64,000 nt of DNA from Aotearoamyces nothofagi (GCA_015345905.1 JADDTR010000007.1:310001-374000); one strand, 5' to 3'; positions 14,201-25,628 are shown, counted from the stretch's first letter. The notes: generated from the sequence alone by a model not told the origin. Translations and numbers: made by a program.

Positions 14201-15688
14201 CTTACCGGGAGGGCCTTGAATGGTACTTACTCTCTGGCACAGCCCTGAAAGAAGCGCCATGATTTGCGATTTGTCTAGCTGTATATCCTTGGGAGTTTGT
14301 AAGAGTGCCTGAAGTCCGTGGCCTCCACTATCGCGGATCATCTGAACAATTTCGCCTGGTTGTATAGTAGACTGGCGAGGAGGACTACCAGGTGGATCCA
14401 AAAACACCAACTCTTCTGAAAGCTGAAGGTCTGTTTTTTCTTGCAGACGGCGTAAGACTGGGTCATACGCAAAGACAGGCGTATCCACCTGTACGAAGTG
14501 CAGCGAGCTCGAGACCTTGGTAGCCAGCAGCGCTTTCTGGAATGCCGCAGCGCTGGATATCTGCAGGACAAGTACCGGAGGGTCCATGCTCAAGAGCTCC
14601 TCGTCACGATCGAGACTCGCAAACGCTACAATCTCGTCTCCGCTCTTTAAGCAGCCCAGCGACTGGTGCTTGAGGAAATTTCTGTTTTCTTTGAGGAACG
14701 ACTTTCGCCCTGCGGGGCTGAGGGAGGAGAGCGGTTGTAATCCAGCACACCTCAATGCAAGCCCGCAGGGTTTTCGTCTCTGATGAGAACCACAGTATGT
14801 ACCAGATAGGGACAACCCCCGTATAGTAAAAGACCGTCGACCATGTTTCTTGCTGCTCTGATCAACTTTACAGTCATCTCGTAATTCTCCCAGCATGTCT
14901 TCTCTGAGAAGGCGAAACTGATTGTCGAGGTGCATTGCTACACGGCCATCTGGATCAGCATCAGCGATGGCATCGGCTTGACGATAAAACGACTTTTCTG
15001 TGGAAGACAACTCATCAGCTGTGGGCAGGATAGCGATTTTCCGGAAATCCTCAAAGTCATTGTCATGGCGACCTCCAGGTCCGAGATTGGTTTTCTGAGC
15101 ACTTGCAGTCGAGATCGTGGAGAGAACATGCTTGATCTTTTGGCCTAATATGCGAACTTCCAAGGAGGGAGAATCCAGGAATGACTTATTCACTGTGATT
15201 ATTTGAGCCGTAGTATGAGAAGCCGTGTTTTGATCACCGGGGAGGGAGACCAGCTCTAGCAACAACCAAGCAAAATACTGAACCTTTTCTGTTTTCAGGA
15301 GGTGGTCACTATGAGCTTGAACCAAGGCATTCCAGAATGTAGGCGGGTCCACAATGAGGGTGATGATTTGTTGGAGAAAGCTGCCATTGCAGAGCTGCTT
15401 CAACTTCGGGTCGGTTAGATAGTTAATAAGCTCTGATCCTATCCCATTAAGAAACTCGGTAGAAACATCGAATCTCATGGACCTCTTCAAAGAATCCAAG
15501 GCTGGTGGACTCGCGATGAGCCTCTCCAAACAACTTGTGGTGTCATCTTGATCGCAGATAGCCTCAAGGAATAAGTTCCCATCAGTAGAAGTTTGAACAG
15601 TGCGCCTCCCGGAGATCACATCACTTAGATGTTTTGAAAGTCGGGTCGATCGAGAAGAGACTGGCTTCGAGGCACTTGATGAGGCCAT
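8288..15688 (-). CDS. Giant ATPase: SF1 helicase + NFX1-like Cys-rich region + three CbbX/SpoVK-type AAA domains
   Basis: Exons: 15688-14206, 14152-12713, 12621-12285, 12237-11468, 11322-10420, 10365-9607, 9555-8288; 2319 aa, every phase closing. Residues 1-480 are a variable N-terminal domain. An SF1 (UPF1/ZNFX1-like) helicase follows: Walker A GPPGTGKS about 492-499, Walker B VVIVEEAGE about 755, GDHKQLRP, KQHRMCPE, and ERLNVLISRARNAL near 1000. A Cys/His-rich NFX1-type stretch (CPDGGCSEPWC, then CGIHDCPQRCHQL) lies about 1080-1130, then a charged helix. Three AAA modules carry GNPGTGKT (about 1339), GSPGTGKT (about 1619) and GPPGTGKT (about 1895), each with its Walker B (LFLDEAYQL, LIIDEAYML, LFIDEAYRL). 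Residues about 2200-2280 are a Lys/Glu/Arg/Ala coiled coil. Helicases related to ZNFX1 and fission-yeast Hrr1 act in RNA surveillance and silencing; the AAA part suggests a remodelling ring. The function of the fusion is inferred. Confidence 0.93.
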
Positions 15689-16612
15689 CTAAATCCTGGT
15701 CAAAAAGAGTAATTGTATAGAATGGGGCGGATAAAAGTGATGGAAATTTGCATGAAGTTGATGGAAGTAAACGGATTCAGAACAATTCGGGCACCAGTGA
15801 GAGCCTTTAGATTGTATCTGGTACTTCACTGAATAAGTGGTCAGTACCTTAATATTCTATGTACCTTAAGAGGCCAAGGATCAATTGCCGAAGGCGGGTA
15901 TGGTTGCCGACGACGACAAACTTAGACTTGAAGCAATACAGACGTCGAGATTTCAATGCCTTACAACACTACATACGTACTCTACACCATTGATCGGTGG
16001 TCAGGACCCCAGATGTAGCATTAAAGCTCAGCCACCAACAAACGCGCATATTATTGGCACCAAAGCCCCAAATCACAGAGTTTCAGCGTTTGAAAGCACA
16101 AATGCAGAATTTGATGGATTCAGCTTAGGTTCCATCAGTTGCTCTGACCTGTGGAATATTGACTTACATGCCCATAGGCGCTGTATGCTGCTTTCCTTCG
16201 AATTCAGTCTGCCACGTTTGCTGCAGCGATCTGATCCTGGTCGGAGCCTTTCACGGCTCCCTGCATCGCAGCCTCGTTGGAGTTGCGTGTCTTATATCAT
16301 GCATGCAAGGCTATGCGAGTTGCCTTGTGCCCGATTGCACATCTCAAGTTGATTGATAGACCATGAAAAGAGCGGGAAGAGTATTTGGAAATGTGCAGAA
16401 CTGCATGCGTCGATCCATGCAGCTTACCCACCAACTCATATCTCTGTTTGCTTGGGCTTTTTCGAGAGGGTAGGTGGGGAAACTCATCATCTTCTTAACT
16501 GCTCTGGATTTTCGTCTTGTTGGGCTGATAAGTCCAGGTCGCTTTTGCCGCGGGCAAGATATCTCCAAAACTTAAATCGTAGTTTTAATTAATCTATCAA
16601 AAGACCAGAGAG
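15689..16612. other. Divergent intergenic region
   Basis: This promoter region is shared by the large ATPase (-) and the conserved fungal protein starting at 16613 (+). A 155-codon frame at 15885-16352 has no recognisable signature. I see no repeats of note. Confidence 0.5.
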
Positions 16613-18125
16613 ATGTGGCGAGGGAAAGCAACTGGTACTCAGAGAGACAACCACAGCTGGACAGGCCATGGGTCTCGGGGAGCTTTTCAGAGAGGGGGCT
16701 TCAGATCATTGGCCAATAAGTCTTTCCCTGCTCCATTGCCGTCACAACTACCATATGGCGAACTCATTACATCGATATCTTCTTCAGAACTAAACTCTTC
16801 CCCAAAACCGGTGGGGAAATCGCCGACAATCAGTGACTGCGAATATGCGGCCTCGTATAGCTGGGTCAATGCCAAAACCCCCACAATCCTAGTGCCCGGT
16901 ATGTTATAATCTTTATATAGATGATCAAAACTGATAATATAAAGGCAAGCCACCTGCTTGGATGCCACTACGGTACCCTCACGGGCTAAGGGAAGATTCT
17001 GATAATTATTTCCGTGACCCCAATGCCGCTCGCTATCCCACATATCCTACGGAGCCTGCTGTTCGATCGATACTCATTACGCAGCCGACTCTAGACACGT
17101 CGTCTCTAGACATCCTCGCATGCGGAAGTACGCTCGGAAATCTCCTGAGGTTTGCGAGAGGAGTGAACAGAGCATTCAGGTTCGAGGCGGAAGTGATAGG
17201 AAACACAGTTTTCTTCATTCGCAAGGAAGATTCGCCCACTGAGCTCATCCCGGACGTACGAGGATATGGACATACCTTTCCCGAAGCGTATACACAATGG
17301 GACGCCGACGTGGCTGGTTCGGAGAGCCATCAGAGAATAGTGCGGTATACTTTCGGTGGGCTGGATTGCCTCGTGCGTTTCGAAACGGATGGCTATCACA
17401 GGGACAGGGTTTCTAAAGACTCCGAGCCACCATCGGCTGGCAAAGGAGCTACGAATATAAAATCTGTCATCGGAGCTACCGATTTGATCAGTGTTGGATC
17501 AAAGCTTCCAGATACAGCCAAGGACAGCCTGACGATCAAATCTAGCGGCCCTCCAGTCCCTCAATCTTCGATATTCGATCTCAAGACCCGATCATCCCGC
17601 TCCGAAATATCCATGGAAGAAATCCTGCCACGCCTGTGGGTTACCCAGATCTCAAACTTCGTCATCGCATATCACCAGCGCGGGACATTCAACGATATCC
17701 GCCTCCAAGACGTGCACGACGACGTCAAGGAGTGGGAGAGGACCAACAAGACACACTTGGAGCGTCTGAATGTCCTGATCAGAAAGATCATCGACATCGC
17801 CAAGAAAGACGCGTCTGCGAAGCTTGAGGTCTGCAGATCGTCGGAAACCGGACCGCTGGAAATCCGCAAGCAGGTCGACGGTGGCAGAGATGCCCTGCCG
17901 CTAGAACTCAAGGAGCGCTGGATGCAGCGAGGACCTGGAGCTGTGCTGGATACGTCTGCGCGGGATCCGGGATCGGGGAAAGAGCATTCCGCAGCGTCGG
18001 AGAGGCGAGTCGACGATGATGATTATAGACATAATGATGATCCCTGGGATGATGACGAGTCGGAGAGGGATTTCACGGCTTGCTCGGCGGACGATTGTGG
18101 TTATTGCGGCCACTGCTCGTACTAG
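16613..18125 (+). CDS. Conserved fungal protein, resembling proteins often labelled 'geranylgeranyl pyrophosphate synthetase'
   Basis: Exons 16613-16898 and 16945-18125; 488 aa. I recognise the fungal family from its pattern: a Ser/Tyr-Trp core (CEYAASYSWVNAKTPTILVP) leading into GKPPAWMP, then VRSIL, TLGNLLRFARG, NTVFFIRKEDSPTELI, GYGHTFPEAYTQWD and HQRIVRYTFGGLDCLVRFE. Databases often call such proteins geranylgeranyl pyrophosphate synthetases, but I see no Asp-rich DDxxD prenyl-transferase motifs, so I do not support that function. The N-terminal Arg/Gly/Ser-rich stretch suggests disorder or nucleic-acid contact. The C-terminal half is charged, and the end carries an Asp/Glu patch followed by a small Cys cluster (DDCGYCGHCSY). 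The single 46-nt intron splits the Gly of VPG, as expected for the family core. Molecular role unknown. Confidence 0.8.
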
Positions 18126-19165
18126 TTCATGATTCTCGATGCTGAAATCCAAATAGTCATGTTCAGATCTACTGCTGGTAACTGAAGACAGCTCCAAGAG
18201 CAGACCGTAAATGCTCATCGCTCATATATTGCCATGGTATCAATTAATTAATCCTCCAAGCCCGCAGAACTCTTCAAAACTACCAGCCCTCCATTTAGTG
18301 GCCGAACCCGTCTCTTTTCCCAAGAAATATACGACACCTAGACTCGACCCCCTGACCCCATCCCCATCCCTCCTCCCTAACCAGCTCCCCCACTAGCTTC
18401 CCCCTCCTCCCCACAAAAACAGGAAACCCGGACCAGACCCCAAAAGAGGGAACAACGAGACGCCTTAGCGAGGCTCTGGGGCCGAGGTTTGGAATTACCT
18501 ATTTCGTCAGCCAGAGAAAAGAAATCATAATAGGATCTCGAGAGAGAAACTCGACTCCAGCACATCCTCAGATCGGCAGGTTGCACTCACTGTAACAGGG
18601 CGCGTGCGGTTGCCAGTGGCGGGAGATCGGGACCCCCCTGCCAGAACAGAACTGCAGTACGAAAAGGACAGAGGGGAAGCTCTGCTTTTTGAATAGATCG
18701 CATTACTTACTTATAGCATCGACCATCTTTTGAAAGAAAAAAAAACAGGATTAAGGTTTGGGTATCATTATGATATCGTCAAATTACTATATTATCAAGC
18801 AATTGCTTTGTTTGATTGGGTCATGGGTAGAGACAGAGAGAGGGAAACAGAGAGAGAGAGAGAAAGTACGCCTCGGAGTGATACTTCTTCGATATATCGA
18901 GCAAAAAGAAAGAAAAAAAAAGAGCCGAGGTTTCTTCTTCTAATTGGTGGTTTTGGTTGTTTTGTCTTATCTATGTGCGATGCGATATAGCGCACTCATA
19001 TCATCTCGCCCGAAACACTGTTCTTCCAAGCACGAGACCCTCGCTCACTCTAAGGTCATCAGCTCATCTCTCCCTCCACGGCCCCTCTCATCCAAAACTC
19101 GCCACCCTCCAATCCAGCCCTCTCCAGCCCATCACAAAGCCACCATAGTTATACATGCATCCTTC
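18126..19165. other. Convergent intergenic region
   Basis: This lies between two 3' ends. It contains a short GAGA-rich stretch (about 18833-18865), an A-rich run near 18907-18920 and pyrimidine-rich sequence from about 19020. I see no gene. Confidence 0.55.
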
Positions 19166-20769
19166 TCATAGCCTCGCCAACCGCTCCCCGCGCTCCCCGC
19201 GCTCCAGAGCCGCGCGCTGCTTCGCGTCCAGGATGCCGTTTTCGTACGAATCCAGACGCTCCTGCGTGGCCTTGAAGATCTTGGGTAGGCCGACCTGCTC
19301 GAACGTCTTGCCGGCGCGAAGCATCTCGGCGATGCCTTTGGCCGAGAGCAGGATCAGGGGCATGCCGTGGCCCGAGAAGCCGGCTATGACGAGCTGCCCG
19401 GGCTTGTTGGGGACGTCGCCGATGTAGGGCATGAAGTCGGAGCTGTAGCCCATGACTGCGGTGGGATAGATTAGTTGGGTGTTCTGCGGCGGGGAGGTGG
19501 TGGCTGGGGGAGAGAGGGTCGGGGGAGAGGGGGCGAGAAGAAAGGACTACTAACTTCCAGTCCAGACTTTATCCGTATACGCATTGCTGTCTTCCCAACC
19601 ATTGAAATGCCTCTGCATCAAGCCATCGAAATAATCCCTTGCCGGCTCAATCAGCTTGCTATCATCCGTCACATGATACCACTCCTTCGGATCCGCCCAG
19701 AACCGCTGCTTCGCGCCCCCAACCACAATACTGCCATCCGTCCTCGGGATCAGGTAATCGTAATGCGCCGGCGCATAGCGTATGCTAAAGGTGTTCGTGA
19801 CGGTCGGCGCGGGCCTGCCTTCCGGAACCGTGATGCGGCTGCAGATGCCCCTGACGGGCACGATCTTGTTGGCGAACTGCGGCGCGATGCCGGCCGTGTA
19901 GGCGTTGGACGCGAAGACGACTTTCTTGGCTTTGATGGCGCCGCGGGACGTCGTCACGGTCCAGCGCCCGTCTGCGTCTGCCTTCTCCGAGACGCGCGAG
20001 ACGGGGGTCGTGGTCTGGAGGTTGACGCCTTGGGCGACTACGAGGCTGAGGAGGTGCATGACGAGCTTGTAGGGCCAGACGTGGCCGGCGGTGAAGCTGA
20101 AGCAGCAGAGGGCGCCTTTCACGCCCGATGCCTGGAGGATGGTAAGCCATTGTGATTTATTCAGAAATTTGTAATACGTACCCCTTCGGCATGTTTACGG
20201 GGGATGAACTGCACGTCGGCCAAAGAAGCAACGCCAGCTTTGACGAGCTGGTTATAAGATGCCTCGGTCTTAGCAGCGAGATCTGGGTCGAAGTATACAT
20301 CGATTGCTCTCGTCAGGACGAAATCGCAATCAATCTTCTCTTTCTCGACAAGGCTCTTGACGGCAAGGACCTGAGACGCCTCGAACCTCGCTACCTCTGC
20401 AGCTTCTTGAGCACCGTACTTTTCCGTGTATTTAGAAATATTATAGTACGTGTCCGGCTTGAGATGGCCACCTGTACATTTCAGCTTAGATCAAATACAG
20501 AGGACGTCTGGGAGCTTACCGTTACGTCCTGTTGCGCCGGAACATGCTTGCCGCGCTTCCAATATCACAACGGACGGCGGTGAGGGGTTGTTGTCCAGAA
20601 GATGATACGCTGTCGAGACGCCGGCGTATCCGCAGCCTATGATTAATACATCGCACTCTTTGGGTAGCACTTCAGTCGAACGATGACTGTCCAGCTCGTG
20701 GAGCTCTGTCCGCCAAAACGGCAGCGTGGCATTCGGGGCGGGAAAGGGAGGAGGGAAAGTTCGCGGCAT
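19166..20769 (-). CDS. FAD-dependent amine/amino-acid oxidoreductase (DAO family)
   Basis: Exons 20769-20520, 20471-20182, 20131-19555 and 19455-19166; 468 aa. The N-terminal dinucleotide fold begins at about residue 39 with VLIIGCGYAGVSTAYHLL (GxGxxG), followed by the acidic VILEAR strand end and SGATGRNGGHLKP. Further family signatures are VVFASNAYTAGIAP, PVRGICSRI, and the C-terminal FAD loop MGYSSDFMPYIGDVP ... IAGFSGHGMP. DAO proteins oxidise amino groups (sarcosine, gamma-glutamylputrescine, D-amino acids), reducing O2 to H2O2. The substrate cannot be read from the sequence. Intron 3 uses GTTAGT as donor, and its removal restores the conserved VWTGIMGYSSD. I see no C-terminal SKL-like peroxisomal signal (it ends RLARL). 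It sits 0.8 kb from a HAD hydrolase and 2.7 kb from an amino-acid permease, which fits import and oxidation of an amino compound (inference). Confidence 0.9.
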
Positions 20770-21544
20770 GGTCCAATTATCTAGAATCTCTCCTCTCGAT
20801 TTAAATATCAGATCTCCTTCCAGCTGCCGGGCCTGAAGTGAAGGACGTCAGCAGCATAGCTATAAGATGAATCCCCGAGGTGTTTGATTACAACAGCGAT
20901 GCTTATCCAACACGATAAGAGATCGTCATCCCCCGCCGACCTGCAAGCAACTAATGCAACTCTCCTCCACAGAGTCGACGAGAAAAGCCCCGTATAGTCA
21001 AAAGCAGTAGATAATATCGGATCTTCACTGTGGTTACAATAACGAGAGATACGCCTGTTGCGCTGTGCGTCATCACCGTCGCTTTGTCCGCCTTATCTCT
21101 GCCGGACGGCGGACGGCGGACAATCCCCACATGGCGACGCAGTATAGAAGTTCAACGGCCAAATATTGTGGATCCCGGTGTGCATGTATATTTCGAGAGT
21201 GGAGAAGATTTGGTATAACATAGATATTGACTTTGTTGTGAATGCTGTAGTGGATGCTGTAGTGGGCATTTCTCCTATATCTGGTCTTAAGAATCTACGA
21301 GACAACTATTGTATGTCGTACTTATAGAAACCTCAAAAGGGGGAAAGCACCGCCAGATCCAAGTAGTCATGCCATTAGTTAGTACTGGCTAGTGCTAGAT
21401 ATGAAAGTTTATACTTATTTCTTCATAAAGCCAAGAAGGTTTGGAGAAACAATACAGTTGCTTCTCGTTGCAGAGGAATTTGTTCGCTATAGACTTGTTC
21501 ACTATAGACCTCTTCGCTATAGACCTGCCCTATAGATCTCTTCA
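20770..21544. other. Intergenic, promoter of the FAD oxidoreductase
   Basis: No gene is seen. A short inverted-looking GC stretch (GCCGGACGGCGGACGGCGG near 21101-21120) lies in the middle. A 15-bp tandem repeat fills the last 60 bp and touches the end of the HAD gene. Confidence 0.5.
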
Positions 21545-21547
21545 CTA
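21483..21547. repeat. 15-bp tandem repeat abutting the HAD gene stop
   Basis: About four units of the type TTCRCTATAGACCTS occur. The final, diverged unit supplies the HAD stop codon (minus-strand TAG, 21547-21545). Confidence 0.8.
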
Positions 21548-22331
21548 TTGCGAGGCAGCAATGACCGCATCAGCCATAGCAGGCAGTGAATCTTCCATAA
21601 CATCCATCTTTCCAAACAGCTCCACGCAAGGCTCCTTCTCCCACACCGAACACCAAGCTCCTCTGAATCTACAAGTTCAACTGAATCAGTATTGTCCCAA
21701 ATATTCATTCCACGAGGTCTAGTCTTGCTCACCCTGTACGCGCCGCCGCCGACACATCCCACATGTGAGCAGCCGCAAACCACACCGAATCGCTTTTCCC
21801 GAATCGCTCCAGCAGCGGCTGATACGCGCGCGGATCGGGCTTTCCAACTCCCAGCGTGTCACAGGACATGAGGTTCTCAGCCGGCATATGGATTCCGTTC
21901 TGTACAAAGTAGCCACCCACTCTCACGAGATCACCCGCCGTCAAGGCCCAGACAGTAAATCCCGCAGCGCGGAGCTTCGAGAAGCACTCTTCCAACCCCG
22001 GCCTCACCTCGAGCTTGTTGTACGCCGCGAGGAGATATTCCTTATCCTCGTCGGTGGCGAACTTGCGCGGCTCGGCGATGCCGGCCATCCATAGCATGCG
22101 GTAGAACAAGGGATCGAAGACCTCGAAGAACGAGACGTACTTGCCCGAGATGCTCAGATATGTGTATTCTCTCTCGGCGGCTTCCATCCATGCGAAACCG
22201 AGGAGGCGCGGCTTGATCATCTCGGCGCGAAGACGCTGGCCAAGGCGTGCTTCAATGGCATCGAAGAACTTGTCGTAGGATACGCAAGTACCTACTACGT
22301 CGAAGACGATCTGCTTGCCGGCTGGAGACAT
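21545..22331 (-). CDS. HAD-superfamily hydrolase, 2-haloacid dehalogenase-like
   Basis: Exons 22331-21733 and 21668-21545; 240 aa, the usual length of type II haloacid-dehalogenase-like proteins. Motif I is VFDVVGT (nucleophile Asp, residue 11). Motif II is ALTAGD, which has Thr-Ala-Gly instead of the common Ser/Thr-Asn-Gly. Motif III is GVGKPDPRAY (Lys), and the motif IV region is VWFAAAHMWDVSAA (Asp). The 64-nt intron splits a Gly codon and restores ARTGFRGAW. The true substrate may be a halo-acid or a phosphate ester; sequence alone does not decide. It is transcribed in the same direction as the FAD oxidoreductase downstream of it and divergently from the amino-acid permease. The last bases of the gene lie in a tandem repeat. 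Confidence 0.88.
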
Positions 22332-22496
22332 GGTGAGGAATAGAGAACGACTAGTTAGCCAAGATGACCGAGTTGACCGAGTTGATATTCGAGAGGCCTC
22401 TGTGCTCGATATCTATCTATCCTTTAAGAGAACAGAGTTGCCCGTTATCGGCCAAATTGGAGGTGGTGATCCAGGACGGCCGTGACCTTGGGGTGT

Positions 22497-22551
22497 GATA
22501 GAGCCATGATAGAGCCCTGATAGAGCCCTGATAGAGCCCTGATAGAGTCAC
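22497..22551. repeat. 11-bp tandem repeat (GATAGAGCCCT)5
   Basis: Five contiguous 11-bp units occur. The three central ones are identical; the first and last differ at the right end. Confidence 0.92.
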
Positions 22552-22662
22552 CCCCCTTCGTATCTGCGCGGCGGGTGTTGCAGAATCTGTGGAGAATGCC
22601 GACCGTCGACCGTCGAACCTCAACCCGACTTTTGTCAGATCTGATCTGGCTTTGATCATCGT

Positions 22663-22840
22663 CTCCGGCCTTTTGTCCTGCCGGATGCCGAACTGCAGAA
22701 TCCCGGCTACTGGCCGTTGAATGCCGGCTGTCGATCTCCAGCGTCCCGGCCGCCAACCCCGGAATACCGGCTGGTGCGTGCGAGGTGCCGGCCACAAAGA
22801 TACAGCGAAGACCGGCAATAAGAGAGAGAATGCCGGCTGC
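22663..22840. promoter_or_regulatory. Cluster of CCGGC motifs
   Basis: Eight CCGGC pentamers lie between 22665 and 22837, several in the longer context ATGCCGGCTG. CGG/CCG triplets are the usual contacts of zinc-cluster regulators, so this could be a control region for the HAD gene, the permease or both. It could equally be a decayed repeat. Confidence 0.4.
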
Positions 22841-23509
22841 TCGACTTCTCCTTCCCGGTGTATCTTCAGCAACGTCAATCTATCAACAGCCAACTTTCGA
22901 AACGGTATCGTACAAGCTTCAGTGAAAAAATTCTTCATCCATATCATTGTTTATAGCAAGATGGCATGGCTTCATGTTTTGATGAGGAAGGGGGTTTAAA
23001 TCGCCTGTGACAGCTGGCACAGAGAGTATATGTGAGTTTATATATATTCTGTCAAATATATAAAGTTACGCATATATATATAAGTTATATATATATAGCT
23101 GATATAGTCGTCTCATTCAGTAGCTCTGGTCCATACTAGTCCGCCCTTAGCAAAGCAATCCTTTATCTGCCCGGATATCAAACACCCGCCCAAACCTTCT
23201 TGATTAAGGACGGATCGACTATTCGTTATATCAGTAATCTCTATGCAGGATGGCAAACAATGGCAGCCAAGCGGAGAAGTTACGAGGCCGTCCTCCGAGA
23301 CACCACAAGGATAGATGATGCAGCCATGGCAGACATCCCCTACATCCCTTCCGTATCTACGCGTCGGACTTTAGACACAATCTGGAGATCCGCGATAGGC
23401 ACTGGCTCAGATGCAGAAAGACACTGATAAGGATAAGGGATGGCATCAAGATTAGATAGAGAGATATACGACCAGGAACTACAAAAGATGGGCCGCATCA
23501 GCTCCCGAG

Positions 23510-25628
23510 ATGCAGACTGCAAGCAGCACTGAAATGTCGACCAGGAAAATGTCGACCAGCTCGGGAACTGATCCTATCGACGCTGTATCGTCGATTGCTG
23601 AGAAGGATGTCAAGGGGCCTACGGAGCAGGTGGTTGGGCCGGACTATGATGTTGGCTCGACGGGCTTGATTCCTGAACATGAGGATGTGGGATATCGGCG
23701 TGTGTTGACGAGGAGGCAGATTATGATGATGACCTTTGGGGCGGGCATTGGGACGGGGTTGTGGGTCGGGACAGGAACAGCGTTGTACTATGGTAAGTCC
23801 TGTTCAGTCGAAGGACGAAAGATCCCCACATCGATATCAATCTGAGTGAGGATGTTCCTGTATTGATGCTGACGATGATACAGCTGGTCCCGGTGGAACT
23901 GCGGTGGCATATACGATCGTAGCGTTAGGAAACCTCCCCAGAGCTTGCGTTGGGCTATGCTGACGTCCTGCTGTTAGATTCATCGTCTTTCTCATGTACC
24001 AGTCCATCGGTGAGATGACGGCCTACAAGCCCATCCACGGTGGCTTCATCCGGCAAACGATGGAATACGTCGATCCCGCCATGGGATTTGCTCTTGGCGC
24101 TGCGTTCTGGTGGAATGTGCGTCCTCCTCCTCCTGTTCCCTACAATAGAAGAAATTACACTAACCTTCGCAGTGGGTAATGATAATCCCTGCCGAAATCA
24201 CCGCCGCCATTTCGGTCGTCGATTTCTGGCCCAACAGCCTCCCCGTAGCGGCCTGGATCACCATCTTCCTCGTCATAATCGCCATAGTCAATGTCTTCGA
24301 AGTCCGCGTCTATGGCCACGTCGAGTTCTACATGTCGTTCCTGAAGATCACGGCTATCATGGCGATGATCTTCTTCATGATCGTTATGACCTCGGGGGGT
24401 ATTGCCGGGACGTCAGCGATTGAATTCCGCTACTGGAAACATCCGGGTGCATTTAAGAATGGGATCAAGGGCATGTGCAAGGCTTTTATTCAAGCTGGGT
24501 TCAGCTTTGGTGGCGGTAGGTTCTTTTTACTAGCAAACTTCGGTCCTCGGAGAGATTATAACTCATCCATTACTCTATCTAGGTGAGCACATCGCCGTCA
24601 TAGCAGGCGAGGCAATGACGCCCCGTAAAACCATCAGAAGCACCGTCAAACCCGCCTTCTGGCGCATGGCGACCTTCTTTGTCGTTAACATCTGGCTCGT
24701 GGGCATGTGTGTTCCGGCCAACGATTCACGACTGATTAACGCCAAAGGCACCCTCGCAAGCCCTTTCGTCATCGCCATCGAAACCGCCGGCATAATGTGG
24801 TTGGCTCACCTGCTGAATGCTTTCATCCTCGTCACCGTGGTGAGCTGCGGCATCACATCGGTCTATATCGCCAGCAGGACCTTGGTGGCTCTGGCTGATC
24901 TGAAACTCATCCCGCAGTACTTTGGCCGCAAGGATAAGCAGGGACGACCTGTCCCTGGATTGGTTATCAGTACGATTCTCGGAGGTGGGCTCTGCTACTT
25001 GAATTGCAACAACACTGCCGCCGTCGTATACGGCTGGTTTTCCAACCTTGTACGTCCCGATTCCCACATCCTCTTCTCCCCTCCCCTTACTAACAGATCC
25101 CCAGGTCGGACTCACCGGCTACATCATGTGGGCCATTATCTTCATCCAACATATCCGCTTCCGAGCCGGTCTCAAAGCCCAGGGTATCGACTACCGCAGC
25201 CTGCCCTTCCGCGACTACACGGCTCCCTTCGCGCAATGGATCGGCCTCGCCATCGTCCTGCTCATCCTGATCGCCGAGTTCTACATCTCCGTCTGGCCCA
25301 TCGACGGCTCCAAACCGTCCGCCAGCACCTTTTTCTCAAACTACATCGCTGTACCCACCTACATAATCTCCTTCTTCGCTTACAAAGTAAGACATCCCCG
25401 TGGCTCTGTTCCCTTTTCCCCCACCCCTCCCCCTTCCGAGAAAAACCCACTAAATAATCAACCTCGCAGTGGTACTTCAAAACTAAATACGTCAGAGCGA
25501 GCGACATGGATTTCACCGCCGCCATCCCCTTTGACGAAGAGGATCGCCTGGCCAGAGAAGAGAAGGAGCGGAATCCGCCGCCGAAGAAGTCCATCAGGCA
25601 TAAGATTACATCCGCCATTATCGGATGA
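23510..25628 (+). CDS. Amino-acid permease (YAT/APC family)
   Basis: Exons 23510-23792, 23884-23923, 23978-24116, 24173-24515, 24583-25049, 25105-25386 and 25470-25628; 570 aa, with six introns all closing in phase. Twelve hydrophobic segments fit the family. A hydrophilic N terminus of about 65 residues precedes RRVLTRRQIMMMTFGAGIG, then TGTALYYAGPGGTAVAY, YQSIGEMTAYKPIHGGF (conserved TM3 region), GFALGAAFWWNWVMIIPAE, and GEHIAVIAGEAMTPRKTI. The C-terminal tail (about 50 residues) is charged and cytosolic. It imports an amino acid with protons at the plasma membrane; the substrate is not predictable from sequence. Exon 2 is only 40 nt. The donor of intron 2 is GTTAGG, which is less usual, but it is the only choice that restores IVAFIVFLMYQS. 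The nearby FAD oxidase could act on the imported compound (inference). Confidence 0.92.

Larger units (their letters stand above)
22332..23509. other. Divergent promoter region rich in repeats
   Basis: This lies between the HAD gene (-) and the permease (+). It contains an 11-bp tandem repeat, a cluster of CCGGC motifs (both listed separately), and TA-rich tracts at about 23037-23096. I see no gene. Confidence 0.55.

Noticed and set aside
15885-16352. 155-codon plus-strand frame
   Set aside because: No recognisable motif; it lies in the divergent promoter of two well-supported genes.
16613-18125. Annotation as geranylgeranyl diphosphate synthase
   Set aside because: The family is often so named, but no DDxxD-type prenyl-transferase motif is visible.
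22417-22947. 176-codon minus-strand frame
   Set aside because: Runs through an 11-bp tandem repeat and the CCGGC cluster; repeat-generated.
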